Below are positions 7,212 through 14,948 of a DNA stretch of 15,976 nucleotides, piece after piece. The notes below the pieces were generated by a model. That model saw only the letters and a list, made by a program, of their open reading frames with translations. It did no database searches and was not told where the DNA came from. A program made the translations under genes and the position numbers. Position 1 is the stretch's first letter. Every line of letters begins with the position of its first letter. Source of the stretch: Tardiphaga sp. (GTDB taxonomy: Bacteria; Pseudomonadota; Alphaproteobacteria; Rhizobiales; Xanthobacteraceae). The stretch spans positions 1-15,976 of the forward strand of contig JACMOT010000517.1 in NCBI GenBank assembly GCA_014377915.1, written 5' to 3'.

Positions 7212-8606
7212 ATGGATTTGCGACTCTACGATACCTTGACCCGCGAGAAGCGCATCTTCGCGCCAATCGATGCCGACAATGTGCGGCTCTACGTCTGCGG
7301 GCCGACGGTCTATGACTTCGCCCATATCGGCAATGCGCGCCCGGTGATCGTATTCGATCTGCTGTTCCGGATGCTGCGTTACATTTATGGTCCGGACCAG
7401 GTCACCTATGTCCGTAACATCACCGACGTAGATGACAAGATCAACGACCGCGCGGCCCGCGATTTTCCGGGCCTGCCGCTGAACGACGCCATCCGCGCCG
7501 TCACCGAGAAGACCGCCGACCAGTTCCAGACCGATGTTGAAGCGCTCGGCTGCCTGCCGCCGACCTTCCAGCCGCGCGCCACCGACTTCGTGCTGCCGCG
7601 CGCGGACGGCAAGACCGACATGGTGACGCTGATCCAGCAATTGATCGCGCGCGGCCATGCCTATGAGGCCGCGGGCGAAGTGCTGTTCGATACCGAATCG
7701 ATGCCGGAATACGGCGCGCTGTCCGGTCGCAAGCTCGATGAGCAGCAGGCGGGCGCCCGCGTCGCCGTCGACGCCCACAAGAAGCACCCGACCGATTTCG
7801 TGCTGTGGAAGCAGTCATCCGCCGAAGAGCCGGGCTGGGAAAGCCCGTGGGGCAGGGGCCGTCCGGGCTGGCACATCGAATGCTCGGCGATGGCGGAGGC
7901 GTATCTCGGCCAGACCTTTGATATCCATGGCGGCGGGCTCGATCTGATCTTCCCGCACCATGAAAATGAAATCGCGCAGTCACGCTGCGCGCACGGTACG
8001 CAGGCGATGGCGAACACCTGGATGCACAACGGGTTTCTGCAGGTCGAGGGTGAGAAAATGTCGAAATCGACCGGCAATTTCGTCACCATCCGCGAATTGC
8101 TGAACGACTGGCCCGGCGAGGTGCTGCGTCTCAACATGCTGAAGACGCATTATCGCTCGCCGATCGACTGGACCGTGAAGGGCCTCGAGGAAAGCGCCAG
8201 GACGCTGGACGACTGGTATTGGGTCGCCGCCGATTCCAAGGGCGGTCATCCCGCCAACAAGGTGATCGACGCGCTGTCCGACGATCTCAACACGCCGCAG
8301 ATGATCGCGGCGCTGCATCTGCTACGCAACAGCGCCGCGGCCGGCGACGAGAAGGACCGCGGCAAGTTTGCCGCTTCGTTACGCATGCTTGGCTTCCTGT
8401 CGGAGAGCGCCGCCGAGTGGGCCGCGCGCAAGCAGCAGGGCGGCGGCGTCGATGCGGCCAAGATCGACAGCTTGATCGCCGATCGAACCGCCGCGCGCGC
8501 CAACAAGGACTTCAAGGAATCCGACCGGATCCGCGATCAGCTTGCCGCGATGGGCGTGACGATCAAGGATTCCAAGGAAGGCACCAGCTGGGAGATCGCG
8601 CGATGA
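7212..8606 (+). CDS. cysS: Cysteinyl-tRNA synthetase
   Basis: This class I aminoacyl-tRNA synthetase attaches cysteine to tRNA-Cys in the cytoplasm. The 464 residues are normal for the family. The HIGH-type signature is HIGN at 38-41 within [11 protein letters not shown], and KMSKS lies at 282-286. The zinc ligands by comparison with the E. coli enzyme are Cys29, Cys224, His249 and Glu253, in [22 protein letters not shown] and HHENE. The C-terminal DALR-type tRNA-binding region follows from about 350. ATG at 7212 has AAGGGG (7195-7200) 11 bases upstream and begins the canonical [11 protein letters not shown]. An open frame back to 7110 is not needed. It is the first gene of a tight four-gene operon; its stop overlaps the next ATG. 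Confidence 0.97.
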   Translation: MDLRLYDTLTREKRIFAPIDADNVRLYVCGPTVYDFAHIGNARPVIVFDLLFRMLRYIYGPDQVTYVRNITDVDDKINDRAARDFPGLPLNDAIRAVTEKTADQFQTDVEALGCLPPTFQPRATDFVLPRADGKTDMVTLIQQLIARGHAYEAAGEVLFDTESMPEYGALSGRKLDEQQAGARVAVDAHKKHPTDFVLWKQSSAEEPGWESPWGRGRPGWHIECSAMAEAYLGQTFDIHGGGLDLIFPHHENEIAQSRCAHGTQAMANTWMHNGFLQVEGEKMSKSTGNFVTIRELLNDWPGEVLRLNMLKTHYRSPIDWTVKGLEESARTLDDWYWVAADSKGGHPANKVIDALSDDLNTPQMIAALHLLRNSAAAGDEKDRGKFAASLRMLGFLSESAAEWAARKQQGGGVDAAKIDSLIADRTAARANKDFKESDRIRDQLAAMGVTIKDSKEGTSWEIAR

Positions 8607-8716
8607 GCCGGCCCGAGACGCCGTTTCCGCGGCACTGGCGCTATTACATCCTGGTCAAATGGCTGCTGATCGCCGGCGCCATCGCGCTGGCGTTGAAACT
8701 CGTCGGATACTGGTAA
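8603..8716 (+). CDS. 37-residue single-helix membrane protein, unknown function
   Basis: The ATG overlaps the cysS stop as ATGA, and the reading frame ends at TAA 8714-8716, 5 bases before the GNAT gene. The product is a basic, proline-containing N-terminus ([14 protein letters not shown]) followed by one hydrophobic helix (about 15-35, [20 protein letters not shown]), so it should sit in the inner membrane with a cytoplasmic N-terminus. The overlap, the packing between two real genes and the coherent amphipathic composition argue that it is translated. I know no named family. It could be a lipid- or complex-associated small protein. Confidence 0.7.
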   Translation: MSRPETPFPRHWRYYILVKWLLIAGAIALALKLVGYW

Positions 8717-8721
8717 GCGCC

Positions 8722-9234
8722 ATGGGACAGACGATGCCACAAACCACGCTTCGGCCGTTCCTGCCGACCGATACCCCGATGCTGGCGGCGATCTTTACCG
8801 CCAGCATCATGCAGCTGACCGGCGATGATTATAGTGAGGAACAGCAGGCGGCGTGGGCCAGTGCCGTTGACGACGAGGCCGCGTTCGGCAAGCGCCTCGC
8901 CGGGCAGCTGACGCTGATCGCCAGCCTGCAGAATTCGCCGGTCGGCTTTGCCTCGCTGAAGGGCATCGATCACATCGATCTGCTCTACGTGCATCCGAGC
9001 GCCGTGTTGCGCGGCGCCGCCGCCCTGCTATGCGACGCGCTGGAGAAGCTGGCGGCTGCCCGCGGCGCCGCGAGTCTCACGGCGGATGTCAGCGACAACG
9101 CGCAGGAGTTCTTCGAGAAGCGCGGCTACATCGCGACCCAGCGCAACACCGTCACCGTCAACGGTGAATGGCTTGCCAATACCACCATGAAAAAGACGCT
9201 CGGCGTGGCCGCGCCCACCGTCGCGCCGTCGTGA
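8722..9234 (+). CDS. GNAT-family N-acetyltransferase
   Basis: The 170 residues fit a single GNAT domain. The N-terminal strand is TTLRPFLPTDTPML, followed by helices. The central strands are LIASLQNSPVGFASLKG and IDLLYVHPSAVLRGAAALLCDAL (about 85-107), the usual acetyl-CoA pyrophosphate-binding region. The closing motif is NAQEFFEKRGYI (126-137). The acceptor cannot be told; candidates are small amines, amino acids or a protein N-terminus. ATG at 8722 follows the small membrane protein gene after 5 bases. The stop overlaps the GTG of citramalate synthase. Placement between cysS and cimA does not reveal a substrate by itself. Confidence 0.88.
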   Translation: MGQTMPQTTLRPFLPTDTPMLAAIFTASIMQLTGDDYSEEQQAAWASAVDDEAAFGKRLAGQLTLIASLQNSPVGFASLKGIDHIDLLYVHPSAVLRGAAALLCDALEKLAAARGAASLTADVSDNAQEFFEKRGYIATQRNTVTVNGEWLANTTMKKTLGVAAPTVAPS

Positions 9235-10829
9235 CCCGCGAGCGGCTGTATCTGTTCGACACCACGCTGCGCGACGGGGCGCAGACCAACGGCGTCGACT
9301 TCACGCTGCACGACAAGCGTCTGATCGCCGCGATGCTGGATGATCTTGGCATCGACTATATCGAGGGCGGCTATCCCGGCGCCAATCCGACCGACACCGA
9401 GTTCTTCGCGCACAGGCCGAAGCTGGCCAACGCGACCTTCACCGCCTTTGGCATGACGCGGCGGCCTGGCCGTTCGGCGGCGAACGACCCCGGGCTGGTG
9501 ATGCTGCTGGACGCCAGCGCGGACGCGATCTGCTTCGTAGCCAAGGCTTCAGCCTATCAGGTCCGTGTCGCCCTGGAGACCACCAATGACGAGAACCTCG
9601 CCTCGATCCGCGACAGCGTCGGCGCCGCGAAAGCCGCGGGGCGCGAGGTGCTGCTGGATTGCGAGCATTTCTTCGACGGTTACAAGGAGGATCCGGCCTT
9701 TGCGCTCGCCTGCGCCCAAGCCGCCTATGAGGCTGGAGCGCGCTGGGTAGTGTTGTGCGATACCAATGGCGGGACCATGCCGCACGAGATTTCAAGCATT
9801 GTTGGCGCGGTGACCCGGCATATCCCCGGCAGCCATCTCGGCATTCATGCCCATAATGATACCGAGCAGGCGGTGGCCAATTCGCTGGCGGCGGTGCGCG
9901 CCGGCGTACGCCAGATCCAGGGCACCCTGAACGGTCTCGGCGAGCGCTGCGGCAATGCCAATCTGTGCTCGCTGATCCCGACGCTGCGGTTGAAGCCGGA
10001 ATTCGCCGACGCCTTCGACATATCGGTCACGCCGGAAAAAATGGCGACCTTGAAGCGGGTTTCACGCACGCTCGACGACATGCTCAATCGCGCACCTGAT
10101 CGTCATGCCGCCTATGTTGGCGAGAGCGCCTTCGTTACCAAGACCGGCATCCATGCCTCGGCGGTGTTGAAAGACCCGCGTACTTACGAACACGTGGCCC
10201 CCGAGGCGGTCGGCAACCACCGCAAGGTGCTGGTATCCGACCAGGCTGGACGCTCCAACGTGATCGCCGAATTGCAACGTGCCGGCATCGCTTTCGACAA
10301 GGCCGATCCGAAGCTGGCGCGGCTGGTCGAGGAAATGAAGGAACGCGAGGCCGCCGGCTATGCCTATGAATCGGCGAACGCGTCGTTCGACCTGCTGGCG
10401 CGGCGGACGCTCGGCAAGGTGCCGGAATATTTTCGCGTCGAGCAGTTCGACGCCAACACCGAGCAGCGATATAATTCCAATGGCCAGCGCGTCGTGGTGG
10501 CGATGGCGGTGGTCAAGGTCAATGTCGCAGGCGCGACGCTGATTTCGGCCGCCGAAGGCAACGGCCCGGTCAATGCGCTCGACGTCGCGCTGCGAAAAGA
10601 CCTCGGCAAATACCAGAAATATATCGCCGGCCTGCGGCTGGTCGACTACCGCGTCCGCATTCTTAACGGCGGCACCGAGGCGGTGACGCGGGTGCTGATC
10701 GAGAGCGAGGACGAGCAGGGCGAACGCTGGACGACGGTCGGCGTTTCGCCGAATATTATCGACGCCTCGTTCCAGGCGCTGATGGATTCCATCATCTACA
10801 AGCTGGTGAAAACGAACGCCCCTGTATAG
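9231..10829 (+). CDS. cimA: (R)-citramalate synthase
   Basis: The enzyme condenses pyruvate and acetyl-CoA to (R)-citramalate, a threonine-independent entry to isoleucine (2-oxobutanoate) synthesis. The 532 residues match the CimA/LeuA-like type. The TIM barrel begins with FDTTLRDGAQTNGVDF (9-24), with catalytic Arg14 and metal-binding Asp15. The metal-binding HAHND lies at 206-210, and GTLNGLGERCGNANL is the second family signature. A LeuA-type dimerisation and allosteric domain follows (about 395-525), where isoleucine feedback would be expected. The start is GTG in a GTGA overlap with the GNAT stop, so translation is probably coupled. The closest alternative, 2-isopropylmalate synthase, is less likely given the TNGVDF variant and the C-terminal block. 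Confidence 0.92.
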   Translation: MTRERLYLFDTTLRDGAQTNGVDFTLHDKRLIAAMLDDLGIDYIEGGYPGANPTDTEFFAHRPKLANATFTAFGMTRRPGRSAANDPGLVMLLDASADAICFVAKASAYQVRVALETTNDENLASIRDSVGAAKAAGREVLLDCEHFFDGYKEDPAFALACAQAAYEAGARWVVLCDTNGGTMPHEISSIVGAVTRHIPGSHLGIHAHNDTEQAVANSLAAVRAGVRQIQGTLNGLGERCGNANLCSLIPTLRLKPEFADAFDISVTPEKMATLKRVSRTLDDMLNRAPDRHAAYVGESAFVTKTGIHASAVLKDPRTYEHVAPEAVGNHRKVLVSDQAGRSNVIAELQRAGIAFDKADPKLARLVEEMKEREAAGYAYESANASFDLLARRTLGKVPEYFRVEQFDANTEQRYNSNGQRVVVAMAVVKVNVAGATLISAAEGNGPVNALDVALRKDLGKYQKYIAGLRLVDYRVRILNGGTEAVTRVLIESEDEQGERWTTVGVSPNIIDASFQALMDSIIYKLVKTNAPV

Positions 10830-10924
10830 GTAGGATGTCGCGGCACGGACGAGATCGCTGACCAGAAAAGTCCGAAATTCCAGGCTCGCGGCTGGTTACC
10901 ACCGTCCGCGCTCCGGTAGGGCAA

Positions 10925-11530
10925 TTACAGCCGGCTGGCAACCTCGGGCGCCAGCTTCAGGGCATCGTCCGATGCCTTGGCGGCAGCGCTGCGGAGCCGG
11001 GGCAGGATGTCCTCGACGCGCTCGGCCTTCAATACTTCCAGCGGCAATGTGGGCCGGATGAAGGCCGTGCCGCGCATATGGTCGAGCAGCTCGAGCAGCG
11101 GCTCCCAGAAATTCTCGATATTGGCGAGCAGGATCGGCTTGCTGTGGCGGCCGAGCTGCTGCCAGGTCAATTGTTCGACCAACTCCTCCAGCGTGCCGAT
11201 GCCGCCGGGCAAAGCGACGAAGGCGTCCGAGCGCTCGAACATCAGCCGTTTGCGCTCGTGCATGTCGTGGGTGACGATCAGTTCCTGCGCCCCGGTCAGT
11301 GCATTTTCGCGCTTGGTCAGGAAGTCCGGGATGATGCCGGTGACCCGGCCGCCATGGTCGAGCACCGATTGCGCCACGGCGCCCATCAGGCCGATCGAAC
11401 CGCCACCATAGACCAGACCGACCCCATTTTCGGCGAGTGACTTGCCGAGCTCAATGGCCGATTCGACGAAACGGGGATTGGTGCCGGGGCCGGAGCCGCA
11501 ATAGACACAGACGGTTTTGATAATGCTCAT
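10925..11530 (-). CDS. LOG-family phosphoribohydrolase (TIGR00730)
   Basis: The 201 residues form one Rossmann-like lysine-decarboxylase-like domain of the LOG type. These enzymes release free cytokinin-type bases or other bases from nucleoside 5'-monophosphates. Signatures are VCVYCGSGPGTNP (7-19), YGGGSIGLMG (41-50), the pair HERKRLMFERSDAF with Arg93/Lys94, and the defining PGGIGTLEE (108-116). Older annotation calls such proteins lysine decarboxylases, which is wrong for this family. In a rhizobial relative cytokinin production is conceivable, but nucleotide salvage is equally likely. ATG at 11528-11530 begins MSIIKTV; an upstream frame back to 11557 is unconvincing. It converges on cimA across 95 bases (10830-10924), where I see no clear bidirectional terminator. 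Confidence 0.9.
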   Translation of the reverse strand: MSIIKTVCVYCGSGPGTNPRFVESAIELGKSLAENGVGLVYGGGSIGLMGAVAQSVLDHGGRVTGIIPDFLTKRENALTGAQELIVTHDMHERKRLMFERSDAFVALPGGIGTLEELVEQLTWQQLGRHSKPILLANIENFWEPLLELLDHMRGTAFIRPTLPLEVLKAERVEDILPRLRSAAAKASDDALKLAPEVASRL

Positions 11531-11534
11531 CCAA

Positions 11535-11565
11535 TTTATGTGGCAGTGCGGGATCACAGCGTCAA
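11535..11565 (-). promoter_or_regulatory. Weak candidate promoter of the LOG gene
   Basis: On the minus strand TTGACG (11560-11565) and CATAAA (11535-11540) are 19 bases apart. This would start transcription at or next to the ATG, giving a leaderless message, and no Shine-Dalgarno is seen. The spacing is longer than ideal. Confidence 0.25.
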
Positions 11566-11699
11566 GATGCCGTTGATCGGAAGGCGGAAATTTCCCGCGG
11601 CAAACCGGTCGCTAAAGGCAAAAGAATGCTGCTGCGTGGGTGCGGCGATCTGCCAAACAACCTATATGCATCAGATATGAGACCGACCCCGAATCCCAT

Positions 11700-11717
11700 G
11701 CGACCGCGCGCGGTCGC
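11700..11717. promoter_or_regulatory. Perfect 18-bp palindrome upstream of the Atm1-type exporter
   Basis: GCGACCGCGCGCGGTCGC reads the same on both strands and ends 23 bases before the exporter ATG. It may be an operator for a dimeric regulator or a leader hairpin. Because the sequence is GC-only apart from one A/T pair per half, chance is not excluded. A second palindrome, GGAAATTTCC, lies at 11586-11595 in the same 210-base divergent gap. Confidence 0.4.
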
Positions 11718-11740
11718 CTCGCTCGTTCCAGGCACCCTTG

Positions 11741-13684
11741 ATGGCTGAACCCGACACCTCCCTGAACGCGGCGGCTGCTCCCATTCCTGAAAATACCGTC
11801 GAACGCGGCACCTTGCTGGCGACGCTGGTTCATTTGTGGCCCTACATCTGGCCCGGTGATCGCCACGACCTCAAGATGCGCGTGTTGTGGTCGATGCTGC
11901 TGCTGCTGGTCGCCAAACTGGCGACGCTGACAGTCCCGTTCACCTTCAAATGGGCGATCGACGCGCTGACCGGCGCCGATACCGCCCCGGTGGCGTCGTC
12001 GAACTGGACGTTGTGGCTGATTGCCTCGCCCGTCATCATGACCGTCAGCTACGGCCTGATCCGCGTGCTGATGGCCGTGCTGACGCAATGGCGTGACGGC
12101 ATCTTCGCCAAGGTGGCAATGCATGCGGTGCGCAAGCTGGCCTACCTGACCTTCGTGCACATGCATGAACTGTCGCTGCGCTTCCATCTCGAACGCAAGA
12201 CCGGCGGGCTGACGCGGGTGCTGGAGCGCGGCCGGCTCGGCATCGAGGTCATCGTCCGCATGGTGATCCTGCAGCTGGTGCCGACCGTGGTCGAGGTCAC
12301 GCTGCTGATGGGCGTGCTGCTGTGGCAGTTCGACTGGCGCTACGTGCTGGTCACCGCGGTGACCGTCGTGGTCTACATGTACTACACCTACATCGCGACC
12401 GAGTGGCGGATCGAGATTCGTCGCAAGATGAATGAGTCGGATACCGACGCCAACACCAAGGCGATCGACTCGCTGCTGAATTACGAGACCGTCAAATATT
12501 TCAGCGCTGAGGAGCGCGAGGCCGAGCGTTACGATCTCTCGATGGCGCGCTACGAAAAAGCCAGTGTGAAGACCTATACGTCGCTGGCACTGCTCAATAC
12601 CGGACAGGCGATCATCTTCACCTGCGGCCTTACCGCGACGATGCTGATGTGCGCCATCGGGGTGCGCAGCGGCCGCAACACGGTCGGCGATTTCGTGATG
12701 ATCAATGCCATGATGATCCAGCTGTACCAGCCGCTGAATTTCATGGGCATGGTGTATCGCGAGATCAAGCAGGCGGTCATCGACATCGAGAAGATGTTCG
12801 GCGTGCTGCAGCGCAATCCCGAAGTCAAGGATCTGCCCGGCGCACAGCCGCTGCTGGTCACGTCCGGCCATGTGCGGTTCGACGATGTGCGGTTCTCCTA
12901 CGATGCCGAGCGACCGATCCTGAAGGGTCTCAGCTTCGAGGTGCCGGCGGGCAAGACGGTGGCCATTGTCGGGCCGTCCGGTGCCGGCAAGTCGACGATC
13001 TCGCGGCTGCTGTTCCGGCTCTACGACGTCTCCGGCGGCACGATCTTGATCGATGGCCAGAACATCCGCAATGTCACCCAGTCTTCGCTGCGCGCCTCGA
13101 TCGGCATGGTGCCGCAGGACACTGTCCTGTTCAACGACACCATCCGCTACAACATCCGCTACGGCCGCTGGGACGCCACCGACGCGGAGGTGGAGGAGGC
13201 GGCCCGGCTGGCGCAGATCGATGGCTTCATCCGGATTTCGCCGAAGGGCTACGATACCGAGGTCGGCGAGCGCGGGCTGAAGTTGTCGGGCGGCGAGAAG
13301 CAGCGCGTGGCGATCGCCCGGACCGTTTTGAAGGCGCCGCCGATCCTGCTGCTCGACGAGGCCACCTCGGCGCTCGACAGCCATACCGAGCAGGAAATCC
13401 AGGACGCTCTGGAGAAGGTGTCGCGCAACCGCACCTCGCTGGTGATCGCGCACCGGCTGTCGACCATCGTCGGCGCCGATGAGATCATCGTGCTCGACCA
13501 GGGCCGCATTGCCGAGCGCGGCACCCACAGCCAATTGCTGGCCGCCAGCGGCCTCTATGCGAGCATGTGGAACCGGCAGCGCGAGGCCCAGGAGGCGCGC
13601 GAGCGACTGGCCTTGATCGCGGATGAGGCGAGTGCGCCGAACCGGGTGCCGCCGGCCTTGTTGACGCCGGACGCGGCGGAGTAA
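11741..13684 (+). CDS. Atm1-type ABC exporter (fused permease and ATPase)
   Basis: This is a half-transporter of 647 residues that should work as an inner-membrane homodimer. The permease part (about 45-340) has six hydrophobic segments and the Atm1-class loop FHLERKTGGLTRVLERG (148-164). The ATPase part (about 375-610) has Walker A GPSGAGKST (411-419), Q-loop Gln459, signature LSGGEKQR (515-522), Walker B ILLLDEATSALD (535-546) and switch His571. Relatives such as mitochondrial Atm1 and Novosphingobium NaAtm1 export glutathione-linked sulfur species or metal conjugates, so a role in Fe-S or heavy-metal homeostasis is inferred. ATG at 11741 is preferred over the adjoining TTG at 11738. Its stop is followed by TTTTTT and then the left repeat of the nuclease cassette. 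Confidence 0.93.
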   Translation: MAEPDTSLNAAAAPIPENTVERGTLLATLVHLWPYIWPGDRHDLKMRVLWSMLLLLVAKLATLTVPFTFKWAIDALTGADTAPVASSNWTLWLIASPVIMTVSYGLIRVLMAVLTQWRDGIFAKVAMHAVRKLAYLTFVHMHELSLRFHLERKTGGLTRVLERGRLGIEVIVRMVILQLVPTVVEVTLLMGVLLWQFDWRYVLVTAVTVVVYMYYTYIATEWRIEIRRKMNESDTDANTKAIDSLLNYETVKYFSAEEREAERYDLSMARYEKASVKTYTSLALLNTGQAIIFTCGLTATMLMCAIGVRSGRNTVGDFVMINAMMIQLYQPLNFMGMVYREIKQAVIDIEKMFGVLQRNPEVKDLPGAQPLLVTSGHVRFDDVRFSYDAERPILKGLSFEVPAGKTVAIVGPSGAGKSTISRLLFRLYDVSGGTILIDGQNIRNVTQSSLRASIGMVPQDTVLFNDTIRYNIRYGRWDATDAEVEEAARLAQIDGFIRISPKGYDTEVGERGLKLSGGEKQRVAIARTVLKAPPILLLDEATSALDSHTEQEIQDALEKVSRNRTSLVIAHRLSTIVGADEIIVLDQGRIAERGTHSQLLAASGLYASMWNRQREAQEARERLALIADEASAPNRVPPALLTPDAAE

Positions 13685-13690
13685 TTTTTT

Positions 13691-13769
13691 CTTCCCCTCG
13701 CCCCCGAGTGCAGCGAAGCTGCGCCTGGGGGAGAGGGTGGCCGCGCGCAGCGCGGACGGGAGAGGGGGG
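13691..13769 (+). repeat. Left two-hairpin repeat of the nuclease cassette
   Basis: Hairpin one pairs CCCTCGCCCCC (13695-13705) with GGGGGAGAGGG (13727-13737), ten of eleven matched, with a nested GCAGC-GAA-GCTGC stem (13710-13722). Hairpin two is CCGCGC-GCA-GCGCGG (13741-13755). GGGAGAGGGGGG then abuts the ATG at 13770 and can serve as its purine-rich ribosome binding site. The element belongs by appearance to the GGGAGAGGG-type palindromes common in rhizobial intergenic DNA. Confidence 0.7.
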
Positions 13770-14165
13770 ATGGCACGGGAGTTCGCCAAATCCTTGCGCG
13801 CCAACATGACAGACGCCGAGCGGCGGCTCTGGTATCGACTGCGCGCCCATCGCCTGCAAGGCATCAAGTTCAAGCGGCAGATCCCGATCGGACAGTACGT
13901 GGCCGATTTCGCCCGCATGGAGCGGAAGTGGCTGGTCGAAGTCGATGGCGGGCAGCACGCGGAAAGCGATTCCGACGTTGAGCGAACGAAATGGCTAGAA
14001 GATCGAGGGTTTCGCATCCTGCGGTTCTGGAATAATGAAGTCGTGAACGAGACGGACGCGGTGCTGGAGATTATTCTGGCTGCCGTGGTCGTGGCCGGCC
14101 CCTCTCCCGGCGCGCCTGGCGGCGCGCCACCCTCTCCCCGACGGGGAGAGGGGAAAGAAGAATAG
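13770..14165 (+). CDS. DUF559 Vsr-like endonuclease
   Basis: The 131-residue protein has the compact DUF559 form of the restriction-endonuclease fold, related to very-short-patch-repair (Vsr) nucleases. Visible family blocks are LRANMTDAERRLWYRLR (9-25), GIKFKRQIPIGQYVADFA (31-48), LVEVDGGQH (55-63) and FRILRFWNNEVV (81-92). Asp46, Glu57, Asp59 and His63 are likely active-site positions of the PD-(D/E)XK type. Residues from about 109 on are a Pro/Gly/Arg tail (PSPGAPGG, PSPRRGEGKEE) encoded entirely by the right palindromic repeat, so they are probably not part of the fold. The gene interrupts what would otherwise be exporter-psd adjacency. DNA nicking or cleavage is expected from the family; the biological role is unknown. 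Confidence 0.88.
   Translation: MAREFAKSLRANMTDAERRLWYRLRAHRLQGIKFKRQIPIGQYVADFARMERKWLVEVDGGQHAESDSDVERTKWLEDRGFRILRFWNNEVVNETDAVLEIILAAVVVAGPSPGAPGGAPPSPRRGEGKEE
14099..14160 (-). repeat. Right two-hairpin repeat, inverted relative to the left, inside the nuclease 3' end
   Basis: The inner hairpin is GGCGCGCC (14109-14116) and GGCGCGCC (14121-14128) around TGGC. The outer one is a perfect palindrome CCCTCTCCCCG-A-CGGGGAGAGGG (14130-14152). It is translated as the end of the DUF559 protein, whose TAG lies just outside at 14163-14165. Confidence 0.72.
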
Positions 14166-14177
14166 AGCGAAGTTTAC

Positions 14178-14876
14178 ATGTCCATCGCCAATTCGATCAC
14201 TGCGCAGATCCCGCCCATCCACAAGGAGGGCTACCCGTTCATCGGCGCCTTTGCCGTGGCCACCCTGATCCTGTTCTGGATCTGGACCCCGCTGGGATGG
14301 ATAGGCACCGTTTTGACGGTGTGGTGCGCGCTGTTCTTTCGCGACCCGGTCCGGGTGACGCCGGTTCGCGAGGGCCTCGTGGTGGCGCCAGCCGTTGGCC
14401 GGGTGTCGCTGATCTCGATGGTGCTGCCGCCGGCCGAACTCGGCCTCGGCGACGTGCCGCTATTGCGCATCTCGATCTTCATGAGCGTGTTCAACTGCCA
14501 TGTGAACCGCAGCCCGGTAGCTGGCCGCATCGAGCGCATCGCCTACCGTCCCGGCAAGTTCATCAATGCCGAACTCGACAAGGCTTCCGAGGACAATGAG
14601 CGCAACTCGCTGGTGATCTCGATCCCCGGCGGGCGCATCGGCGTCGTGCAGATCGCCGGCCTGATCGCGCGGCGGATCGTGTCCTTCGTGCGCGAGGGCC
14701 AGGTGCTGGGCGCCGGCGAGCGCTTCGGCCTGATCCGGTTCGGCTCGCGGCTCGATGTCTACCTGCCGGAAGGCAGCAAGGCGCTGGTGTCGGAAGGCCA
14801 GACCGCGATCGCCGGCGAGACGGTGCTCGCCGATTTCAAGCAGGGTGATGGCGGCCGCACCTACCGGGTCGACTAA
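14178..14876 (+). CDS. psd: Phosphatidylserine decarboxylase proenzyme
   Basis: The enzyme decarboxylates phosphatidylserine to phosphatidylethanolamine at the inner membrane. The 232 residues are the short bacterial form. A hydrophobic membrane segment lies at about 23-50. [16 protein letters not shown] (101-116) is a family block containing His108. [11 protein letters not shown] (187-197) holds the self-cleavage site Gly189-Ser190; Ser190 becomes the pyruvoyl group of the small subunit. ATG at 14178 lies 12 bases after the nuclease stop, with only a weak purine-rich stretch before it. It is followed after 72 bases by pssA, whose product makes its substrate. If the nuclease cassette is an insertion, it sits directly in the psd leader and may have changed its transcription. 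Confidence 0.95.
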   Translation: MSIANSITAQIPPIHKEGYPFIGAFAVATLILFWIWTPLGWIGTVLTVWCALFFRDPVRVTPVREGLVVAPAVGRVSLISMVLPPAELGLGDVPLLRISIFMSVFNCHVNRSPVAGRIERIAYRPGKFINAELDKASEDNERNSLVISIPGGRIGVVQIAGLIARRIVSFVREGQVLGAGERFGLIRFGSRLDVYLPEGSKALVSEGQTAIAGETVLADFKQGDGGRTYRVD

Positions 14877-14899
14877 ACCCCTGATGCGCCGGAATCGGT

Positions 14900-14925
14900 C
14901 GGTTTCCGCCGTATTGGCGGAACCG
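14900..14925 (+). other. Intercistronic hairpin between psd and pssA
   Basis: CGGTT(T)CCGCC (14900-14910) pairs with GGCGGAACCG (14916-14925) around GTATT, ten pairs with one bulged T. There is no T-run after it, so it may be a processing or stability element, or a weak attenuator in the two-gene operon, rather than a terminator. Confidence 0.5.
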
Positions 14926-14948
14926 GGTAGGGTTTGCTAAAGAGAGAT

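Larger units (their letters stand above)
13691..14160. mobile_element. Putative small mobile cassette: nuclease gene between inverted palindromic repeats
   Basis: The two ends are inverted copies of one design. Left, reading inward: a hairpin arm pair ending GGGGAGAGGGTGG (13728-13740), a 17-base GC hairpin, then GGGAGAGGGG (13758-13767). Right, read on the minus strand inward: the identical 13-mer (14139 to 14127), an 18-base GC hairpin, then the identical 10-mer (14108 to 14099). The outermost bases also match (CTTCCCCTC against CTTCTTTCCCCTC). Everything between is the DUF559 gene. No convincing target duplication is seen. Mobility is inferred from architecture alone. Confidence 0.55.

Noticed and set aside
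10830..10924. Bidirectional terminator between cimA and the LOG gene
   Set aside because: Only short 4-5 bp pairings (for example CGGAC with GTCCG, far apart) are present and no T-runs accompany them.
13681..13740. T-run and hairpin after the exporter as an intrinsic terminator
   Set aside because: The TTTTTT precedes the hairpin on the plus strand, the wrong order. The hairpin is better explained as the left cassette repeat.
11612..14017. An 801-codon minus-strand open frame across the exporter and nuclease genes
   Set aside because: It is antisense to two well-supported plus-strand genes and rich in His/Arg/Gln as expected of a shadow frame.
13681..14175. Target-site duplication flanking the nuclease cassette
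   Set aside because: Comparing bases outside the two repeats (GTAATTTTTT and AATAGAGCG) gave no direct repeat longer than a few bases, so none is claimed.
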